Source of the DNA: Acidimicrobiia bacterium
GTDB lineage: Bacteria; Actinomycetota; Acidimicrobiia; Spongiisociales; ZC4RG35
Direction of reading: 5' to 3'
NCBI GenBank assembly: GCA_025937235.1
Contig: JAICRU010000015.1
Location: 1 to 45,093 of the forward strand
DNA length: 45,093 bases
Shown here piece after piece: positions 40,525-45,093 of this stretch (positions are counted from its first letter, which is position 1; each line of letters starts with the position of its first letter). The translations under genes and the position numbers were made by a program. Below the pieces are notes generated by a model. It made no database searches. It was not told the DNA's origin and was given only the letters and a program-made list of their open reading frames with translations.

Positions 40525-41235
40525 ATCAAGCTAGGTCTGCTCCTCTGCGACCATGTCCGCCCCGAGCTCATGTCTGTCTCCGGGGACTATCCGGACATGT
40601 TTCGCAGTCTGTTCGAGGGTCACGACGACGTGGAATTGGTCCCCTACGACGCCATCAATGGAGAGATCCCGGCCGACCCTTCGGTGTGTGACGCCTGGAT
40701 CACCACCGGCTCACGACACTCGGTCAACGATGATGAGCCCTGGATCCGCCGTCTGGAGGAGTTCGTCAGGGACGTCGAGGCGGCGGGCGTTCCTTTCGTC
40801 GGCATCTGCTTCGGCCATCAGTTGATCGCCAAGGCGCTCGGGGGCACCGTGGTCGAGTCCGAGCGGGGTTGGGGGATCGGGATCAAGGAGGTCGAGGTCA
40901 GGGACGGTCTCGGGCTTGGCGGCTCGTATCGGATCCTCAACAGCCACCGGGATCAGATCGAGCGGATCCCGCCGGGCGCCGAGGTCCTCGGCTGGAACGA
41001 GGACTGTCCTGTGGCGATGTTGGGCGTGGGTGACAGCATGATCGGCATCCAGGGTCACCCTGAGTTCGAGAAGAGGTACTCGAAGGCCCTGATGGAGATG
41101 CGGAGGGGCAACGTCATCTCGGAGAACATCGTCGCTGCCGGGCTGGCGAGTCTGGACGAAACTCCCGACTCGGCGCTCCTTGCCGACTGGATACTGGGTT
41201 TCGTGAGGAAGCCAAGGATCGAGGAGACCGGATAA
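40525..41235 (+). CDS. Class I glutamine amidotransferase-like hydrolase (PuuD-like role)
   Basis: The first ATG (40570) gives 221 aa, but the frame upstream continues KLGLLLCDHVRPEL from 40528, which looks like the usual first beta strand of these proteins. No ATG, GTG or TTG exists in frame before it; ATC 40525 or CTG 40537 would be needed, so the start is uncertain. Catalytic triad, numbered from ATG 40570: Cys80 in GICFGHQ, and His163 and Glu165 in QGHPEF. No synthetase partner domain is present, so it is a stand-alone gamma-glutamyl hydrolase in type, as PuuD and IpuF are. Predicted to free the product amine acid from its gamma-glutamyl carrier. Last gene of the operon. Confidence 0.8.
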   Translation: MKLGLLLCDHVRPELMSVSGDYPDMFRSLFEGHDDVELVPYDAINGEIPADPSVCDAWITTGSRHSVNDDEPWIRRLEEFVRDVEAAGVPFVGICFGHQLIAKALGGTVVESERGWGIGIKEVEVRDGLGLGGSYRILNSHRDQIERIPPGAEVLGWNEDCPVAMLGVGDSMIGIQGHPEFEKRYSKALMEMRRGNVISENIVAAGLASLDETPDSALLADWILGFVRKPRIEETG

Positions 41236-41267
41236 CATCGCTTTTTCGCCCATCGGAGGAGACGGCG

Positions 41268-41702
41268 TTGGTCACGAAACAGGAGAAGCTCGAGTTGCTC
41301 GGCGCTGTCCCCCTTTTCAGCGATCTGAGCAAGAAGGACCTGAACAAGGTCATGTCCGCGGCGAAGGATGCGGTCCATCACGCGCACCAGGAAGTGGTCA
41401 CCGAGGGTCACGGTGGGGTGGGCTTTCATCTGATCGTCGATGGCAAGGTCAAGGTGGTTAGGGGCGGTCGCACCGTGGCCACCCTTGGTCCTGGCGAGTT
41501 CTTCGGCGAGATGGCACTCGTGGACGACGCCCCGCGTTCGGCGTCCGTGGTGGCGGATACCGAGCTCTCCACCCTCGTCATCTCGAAGTGGGAGTTCCGC
41601 CCTCTGGTGAAGAGCCACCCGGAGATGGCTTGGAAGTTGATCGAGCATCTGGTCCAGCGTGTCCGGGAGGAGCAGACGGGGCGCGATGCCCTCATTTGCT
41701 AA
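41268..41702 (+). CDS. Cyclic-nucleotide-binding-domain protein (CRP-like sensor, no DNA-binding domain)
   Basis: 144 aa from TTG 41268, with GGAGGAGA five bases upstream. The whole protein is one cNMP-binding domain: LLGAVPLFSDLSKKDLNKVMSAAKDAVHHAHQEVVTEGHGGVGFHLIVDGKVKV, with the phosphate-binding cassette PGEFFGEMALVDDAPRSASVVA. The usual C-terminal winged helix of CRP is absent, so it would work through a protein partner or as a ligand buffer. It begins 32 bp after the amidotransferase stop, but has its own ribosome binding site. Its 3' end overlaps the convergent gene by 4 bp. Confidence 0.85.
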   Translation: MVTKQEKLELLGAVPLFSDLSKKDLNKVMSAAKDAVHHAHQEVVTEGHGGVGFHLIVDGKVKVVRGGRTVATLGPGEFFGEMALVDDAPRSASVVADTELSTLVISKWEFRPLVKSHPEMAWKLIEHLVQRVREEQTGRDALIC

Positions 41703-42193
41703 TCGGCTTCGGACTCGACCTCGACGGACAGGTCACCCTCGACCCACCTGGCACGCACCCGGTATTTGGCAGACTCGCTCTCGAACTCGACGTCCACCTC
41801 CGGCGGCCCCGACTTCTTGATCTCGGCTGCGAAGCCGGCGGCGGGTGAAGCTGAGCCGAGCAGCACCTCCGCGGGGCGATAGCGGACGACGACGACGCCA
41901 CCCCCGGTCGGGATCGTCCGGGAGGACCATGCGCTCTCGGTCTCTGTCGGAGCGGAGCTCGGGGATGACCCGGTTGCCGGAGTGGTCCCCGACGAGGTCG
42001 TCGGGCCAGCCGTCGAAGAGGTCGAAGACAGGGCGAGACTGGTCGTCGATTCCGAGGTGCTCGGTGCCACGGCTGCCTGCAGAGGTGGCCTCTCACTCAC
42101 CTGGGCGTCGGCGGCGCTGACGATTTGCCAGGTCAAACCGGTCGCCAGCGCGGCGACGACCACCCATGCACCGGCGATAGCCCATTTGCTCAC
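41699..42193 (-). CDS. Membrane-anchored secreted protein with acidic C-terminal domain (paralogue of the protein at 44929)
   Basis: 164 aa from GTG 42193, with GGGAGA upstream. N-terminal signal/anchor at residues 3-25 (KWAIAGAWVVVAALATGLTWQIV). Residues 40-90 are a low-complexity Ser/Thr/Pro linker, typical of exported proteins. The C-terminal part, about 60 residues (EVLLGSASPAAGFAAEIKKSGPPEVDVEFESESAKYRVRARWVEGDLSVEVE), aligns with the C-terminus of the partial gene at the right edge of this window. I do not recognise the domain; a PepSY-like fold is one weak possibility. Divergent from the response regulator by 101 bp. Confidence 0.65.
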   Translation of the reverse strand: MSKWAIAGAWVVVAALATGLTWQIVSAADAQVSERPPLQAAVAPSTSESTTSLALSSTSSTAGPTTSSGTTPATGSSPSSAPTETESAWSSRTIPTGGGVVVVRYRPAEVLLGSASPAAGFAAEIKKSGPPEVDVEFESESAKYRVRARWVEGDLSVEVESEAD

Positions 42194-42282
42194 AAGACCA
42201 TTCTCCCAGTCGCCCCGGCTATCACCCTCAACCGCCCATCAAGGTTTCCCTAAGGCCGGGGGTCAGGGGTTTGGCCCACGGA

Positions 42283-42288
42283 TAACCT
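42283..42288 (+). promoter_or_regulatory. Leaderless-type -10 (TAACCT) of the response regulator gene
   Basis: TANNNT hexamer six bases before ATG 42295. No Shine-Dalgarno between it and the start codon. Same architecture as upstream of the DUF1801 gene. Confidence 0.45.
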
Positions 42289-42294
42289 GGCCCC

Positions 42295-42978
42295 ATGGCC
42301 CGGGTCGTGTTGGTCGAAGACGACGTCGAGATCAGACGTCTCGTCGCTGAGGCGCTGGCCGGACAGGGCCATGACGTCGACAGTGCGGCCGCTGCCCTGG
42401 AAGGTCTAGAGCTGGCGGTCAAGGGCAAGCCGGACTTGGTCGTGATGGACCTGGGCCTCCCCGACCTCGATGGGACGGAGTTGCTGCGCATGATCCGGGC
42501 CGTCAGCGAAGTCCCGATCATCGTCATAACGGCTCGGGGTGCCGACGAGGTGGTGGTCAAGACGCTGGACTCCGGCGCAGATGACTACCTCGTCAAGCCA
42601 TTCTCGGTGGCTCAGCTCGAGGCGAGGGTTCGGGCGCTCCTGCGGCGGGGGTCGGCTGCCACATCGGACGAGACGATCCAAGTCGGTGGGCTCAAGATCG
42701 ACCCGGCGGCCCGGGAGGCATCGCTCGCCGGGATAGACCTCGATCTGAGCCCGAAGGAGTTCGATCTACTTCGGGTCCTCGCGGAGAGGGCGGGAGAAGT
42801 GGTTAGTAAGAGGGCGCTCATGGCCGAGGTGTGGCGAGAGCCCTACGGGGGGGCGGAGCGAACAGTCGACGTGCACCTCTCGTGGCTACGCAACAAGCTG
42901 GGCGAGACGGCCCAGGAGCCCCGCTATCTCCGCACCGTCCATGGGGTTGGGGTGAAGCTGGTCGATCCCAGCGGGTGA
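42295..42978 (+). CDS. OmpR/PhoB-family response regulator
   Basis: 227 aa. Receiver domain with acidic pocket VEDD (8-10), phospho-accepting Asp52 (VVMDLGLPDLDG), and Lys101 in YLVKPFS. The C-terminal winged helix has ASLAGIDLDLSPKEFDLLRVLAERAGEVVSKRALMAEVW and RTVDVHLSWLRNKLGE...YLRTVHGVGVKL. It is coupled to the kinase by a GTGA overlap. The neighbouring exported proteins suggest an envelope-related regulon. Confidence 0.93.
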   Translation: MARVVLVEDDVEIRRLVAEALAGQGHDVDSAAAALEGLELAVKGKPDLVVMDLGLPDLDGTELLRMIRAVSEVPIIVITARGADEVVVKTLDSGADDYLVKPFSVAQLEARVRALLRRGSAATSDETIQVGGLKIDPAAREASLAGIDLDLSPKEFDLLRVLAERAGEVVSKRALMAEVWREPYGGAERTVDVHLSWLRNKLGETAQEPRYLRTVHGVGVKLVDPSG

Positions 42979-44243
42979 GACGGAGCCTCGCCCTTCTCAG
43001 CCTGGCCACTACCGCCCTGGTCGTCATCGCCCTGCTGATCCCGCTGGCCCTGCTCGTGAGGCGGCAAGCCGGCGATCAGGCTCGCCTCGACGCCGAGCGG
43101 ACCGCCCAATCGGTCGCCGAGCTGGTCGCGCTCACGGTGACGTTGAATGGTGATGCAGGCGCGGTCGAGGCTGCGGTCGGGCCACTGGACCCGGGCACCA
43201 TCGTCGTTCTCCCAGACGAGACTGTGCTCGGCGAGCCGTTTCCGGGCCAGGGGTCCCTGGTTGCAACCGCAGCCGACCGGCAGGCGACGATCTCCGACAC
43301 CGTCGAAGGTGGATGGGAATACGCACTGCCCGTGATCGGCAGGGAGGGCACGGCGGTGGTGGACGTCTTCGTCACGGATGAGCGGCTGAGCGAAGGAGTC
43401 AGCCGAGCCTGGCTGCTCCTCGGGCTGTTGGGTGTGCTCCTGGTGGCGATAGCCGTCTGGGTGGCCGACCGGCTCGGGCAGCGGCTGGTTCGTCCGATCG
43501 GTTCCCTGGCCACCGCCGCCCGCAGACTCGGTGGAGGTGACCTCGAGGCGCGGGTGGAGGTGGGCGAGCCGGAGGAGATCCGGGAGGTCGGCGAGTCGTT
43601 CAACTGGCTGGCCGGGCGTCTCGAACGGCTCATCGCCGACGAGCGCGAGGCCGCCGCCGACCTCTCCCATCGCTTGCGCACTCCGCTCACCTCCCTGCGG
43701 CTCCAGGCCGAGAAGGTGAGCGCCGACGACGAGCGTGAGCAGGTGCTGAGCCAGGTGGATCGGCTCGAGCAAGCCATCGATCAGGTCATCCTGGCCACCC
43801 GGTCGGTCCCCTCGCCAGGTAGCGGCCCTTCCGATTTGGCTGTCCTTGTGGCGGCACGAAGTGCGTTCTGGTCCGTGCTGGCCGACGAACAGGGGAGGTC
43901 GGTCGAGGTATCGGTGCCAGACAAACCGGTTGAGGTCGCCCTCGCCCCGGAGGATGTGGAAGCGATGGTCGACGCCTTGATCGGAAACGTGTTCTCGCAT
44001 ACCGATGCCGGGACCCCGTTCGGCGTCTCGGTAGGCGCCGTGGGCGAGCGCCCTTGGCTCGAAGTCAGTGATCAGGGGCCAGGCTTCTCGTCGTCGCACG
44101 TTGCCGCACGAGGGGTGAGCGGCGGCGGATCCACGGGCCTCGGGCTCGACATCGTGCGTCGAACCGCCGAATCGGTCGGCGGCTCGATGCAACTGAACGA
44201 CCGCCCCGGTGGTGGGGCGGTCGTTCGGGTCTGGCTCGGCTGA
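42975..44243 (+). CDS. Membrane sensor histidine kinase, partner of the OmpR-type regulator
   Basis: 422 aa from GTG 42975 (overlapping the regulator stop). An in-frame extension to 42831 lies inside the regulator gene and is rejected. TM1 at 4-27, an extracytoplasmic domain of about 115 residues (30-144), TM2 at 146-164, and HAMP at about 165-217. HisKA box DLSHRLRTPLTSLRLQ with phospho-accepting His232. HATPase with NVFSHTDAGTPFGV (N box), SDQGPGFSSS (G1) and GGSTGLGLDIVRRTAESVGG (G2). The N box is slightly unusual (NVFSHT). The small sensor domain has no motif I recognise. Confidence 0.92.
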   Translation: MRRSLALLSLATTALVVIALLIPLALLVRRQAGDQARLDAERTAQSVAELVALTVTLNGDAGAVEAAVGPLDPGTIVVLPDETVLGEPFPGQGSLVATAADRQATISDTVEGGWEYALPVIGREGTAVVDVFVTDERLSEGVSRAWLLLGLLGVLLVAIAVWVADRLGQRLVRPIGSLATAARRLGGGDLEARVEVGEPEEIREVGESFNWLAGRLERLIADEREAAADLSHRLRTPLTSLRLQAEKVSADDEREQVLSQVDRLEQAIDQVILATRSVPSPGSGPSDLAVLVAARSAFWSVLADEQGRSVEVSVPDKPVEVALAPEDVEAMVDALIGNVFSHTDAGTPFGVSVGAVGERPWLEVSDQGPGFSSSHVAARGVSGGGSTGLGLDIVRRTAESVGGSMQLNDRPGGGAVVRVWLG

Positions 44244-44247
44244 CGCT

Positions 44248-44766
44248 TCAGTCGTCGCCGCGGTCGCCACCTTTGTCGTCGTCGTGGTCGTGGCCGCTGT
44301 CGTCTGATCCGCTGCGGCCTCCGCCTTTGTCGTCGTTCTGGTCGTGGCCGTGGCCGCTGTCGTCTGATCCGCTGCGGTCTCCGCCTTTGTCGTCGTTCTG
44401 GTTGTGTCCGCGGTCGTCTGATCCGCTGCGGTCTCCGCCTTTGTCGTCGAACGTCGTCGATGTGGCGCTGCCCACCCCACCCGGGAGGCTCGACCCGGTC
44501 ACGGAGCCGTTGGCGAGACTGGGAGTGCTCGTCGAGCCGGGGGTGGTGGTGACAGTGACCGTCGGCTGGGATCCGGTCGAGGCGACTCCGAGCTCGGCTG
44601 CGGTGTCATCCGAGCTGGAGAGGGTGGTCCCTTGTGAGCCGGAAGGATTGTTCACCTGGCTCAGGGCCGGGCTCTGCGCCACGTCGCCGATGTTGGCCAA
44701 TGCCACTGCGCTGAGCGCCCCAACCAACATGATGGCCGTGATGATGCCGATGAGTTTGCGTTGCAC
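44248..44766 (-). CDS. Exported protein with tandem acidic DDKGGDRSGSDD repeats
   Basis: 172 aa from GTG 44766, with AAAGGAGA six bases upstream; the ATG at 44814 would prepend 16 residues before the signal and is less likely. Signal peptide at about 1-25 (QRKLIGIITAIMLVGALSAVALANIG). Then a Ser/Thr-rich linker, and the C-terminus carries three and a half repeats of 18-20 residues (DDKGGDRSGSDDRGHNQN and variants), rich in Asp, Gly, Ser and His, a composition that could bind Ca2+ or other divalent metal. The repeats are also seen at the DNA level. It converges on the kinase gene by 4 bp. Function unknown; it may be a target of the neighbouring two-component system. Confidence 0.65.
   Translation of the reverse strand: MQRKLIGIITAIMLVGALSAVALANIGDVAQSPALSQVNNPSGSQGTTLSSSDDTAAELGVASTGSQPTVTVTTTPGSTSTPSLANGSVTGSSLPGGVGSATSTTFDDKGGDRSGSDDRGHNQNDDKGGDRSGSDDSGHGHDQNDDKGGGRSGSDDSGHDHDDDKGGDRGDD
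44271..44450. repeat. Tandem repeat of 54-60 bp inside the acidic-repeat gene
   Basis: Units start at 44271, 44325, 44385 and 44439 (partial) at the sequence CTTTGTCGTC. Lengths are 54, 60 and 54 bp, with the 60-bp unit carrying an extra GTGGCC-type hexamer. Units are nearly identical, which suggests recent slippage or recombination. All length changes keep the reading frame. Confidence 0.8.
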
Positions 44767-44883
44767 GATCGTCTCCTTTGGCGATTGCTTCCCGTCTCCA
44801 ACAGCATCCGGCATCGCTCCTCAGGCCGGCATCAGCGGTTGTTCAAGGACTCGTCAACTCGAGACGGGGTCCCCGACCAAGAG

Positions 44884-44904
44884 GGACCGCCTGGAAGGCG
44901 GTCC
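44884..44904 (-). terminator. Hairpin downstream of the partial right-edge gene
   Basis: 9-bp stem (44884-44892 and 44896-44904) with a GGA loop, 25 bp after the stop of the minus-strand gene at 44929. No strong U-tract follows, so the call is moderate. Confidence 0.45.
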
Positions 44905-44928
44905 ACGCTATTCCATGCTCAGTTGTCG

Positions 44929-45093
44929 CTAGCTGGGCTCGACACGGACCCGCAGCTCGCCGTTGTGGATCCTCGCCTCGAACTTGGCGTCATCCTCACC
45001 ATTCTCGAACTCGAGCCGGATCTCCTCACCGTCGTTCCGGTCTACCTCGGCGCTCCACCCCGGGGCAGCCGAGGCATCGAGGAGGATCAGCTC
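44929..45093 (-). CDS. Partial gene: C-terminus of a paralogue of the 41699-42193 protein
   Basis: The reading frame enters from beyond the window and ends at TAG (44931-44929). The 54 visible residues, ELILLDASAAPGWSAEVDR, NDGEEIRLEFENGEDDAK and FEARIHNGELRVRVEPS in order, align along their length with the C-terminus of the protein at 41699: E-(V/L)-(L/I)-L, A-(P)-A-x-G-(F/W)-x-A-E, EFE, AK-(Y/F), G-x-L-x-V-x-VE. The rest of the gene is outside the window, so signal and linker cannot be checked. Too short for the usual ORF cut-offs, but supported by the paralogy. Confidence 0.7.
   Translation of the reverse strand, partial: ELILLDASAAPGWSAEVDRNDGEEIRLEFENGEDDAKFEARIHNGELRVRVEPS

Noticed and set aside
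44193-44208. CTGAACGACC match inside the histidine kinase gene
   Set aside because: Matches only the left ten bases of the palindrome; the right arm is absent and the site is coding.
44271-44450. CRISPR-like array
   Set aside because: Units are contiguous without spacers and remain in one reading frame; this is a protein repeat.
42924-44480. Minus-strand ORF of 518 aa
   Set aside because: Antisense to the histidine kinase and continuing into the repeat region in another frame; low-complexity Thr/Ala runs come from the repeats.
1-45093. Mobile elements, prophage, tRNA or rRNA genes
   Set aside because: No transposase, integrase, terminal repeats, phage genes or RNA gene signatures were seen on either strand.

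Overview
The window is a high-GC, gene-dense piece of an actinobacterial chromosome. Evidence for this: many GTG and TTG starts, TANNNT -10 elements sitting 5-6 nt before start codons (leaderless type), an F420-type PPOX protein, WYL and TetR regulators, and a short secreted SLH-type protein of a kind common in Acidimicrobiia-like lineages. The lineage call is inference; no rRNA or tRNA gene is present. I see no prophage, insertion sequence, integrase or CRISPR array.

Layout. 1-3.7 kb: a small membrane-anchored protein, a lipoprotein beta-propeller plus PPOX pair, and an SLH-like secreted protein. 3.7-12.3 kb: a FAD oxidoreductase and a GcvT-like aminomethyltransferase (minus), divergent from a complete dipeptide-type ABC importer (plus). 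12.2-18.4 kb (minus): a soluble TPR histidine kinase, a sarcosine-oxidase-like enzyme, a Rieske oxygenase and a CocE-type hydrolase. 18.4-22.3 kb (plus): flavin amine oxidase, aldehyde dehydrogenase, acyl-CoA dehydrogenase. 22.3-24.0 kb (minus): DUF1801 protein and a second Rieske oxygenase. 24.1-26.6 kb (plus): class III aminotransferase and PotA-like ATPase. 26.6-28.4 kb: a WYL regulator with its own palindromic operator, a small unknown protein and a GNAT enzyme. 28.4-31.6 kb (minus): PotC, PotB and PotD-like components. 31.6-35.2 kb: a TetR regulator divergent from an ADP-forming acyl-CoA synthetase and an enoyl-CoA hydratase. 35.2-41.2 kb: an ethanolamine-permease-like transporter divergent from a glutamine-synthetase-like ligase, SDR, aldehyde dehydrogenase and class I glutamine amidotransferase. 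41.3-45.1 kb: a cyclic-nucleotide-binding-domain protein, and an OmpR/HK two-component system flanked by secreted acidic proteins.

Main result. A 16-bp palindrome with consensus CTGAATGGTCGTTCAG occurs in seven intergenic places (about 6.55, 16.36, 19.62, 24.06, 31.62, 32.32 and 36.84 kb). Each is at the upstream edge of a catabolic or transport transcription unit. The only TetR gene lies between two of the copies. I propose that this region of about 37 kb is one amine-utilisation regulon under that repressor. It would combine import (dipeptide-type ABC, Pot-type ABC, APC permease), N-demethylation or oxidation (two Rieske oxygenases, sarcosine-oxidase-like enzyme, FAD/GcvT pair, amine oxidase), aldehyde oxidation, and CoA-dependent breakdown.

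The most specific pathway prediction is the 36.9-41.2 kb operon next to an ethanolamine-type permease. It has a GS-like gamma-glutamyl ligase, SDR alcohol dehydrogenase, ALDH and PuuD-like amidase. This fits a gamma-glutamylated route from ethanolamine to glycine, parallel to the Puu putrescine pathway but with an alcohol dehydrogenase in place of the amine oxidase.
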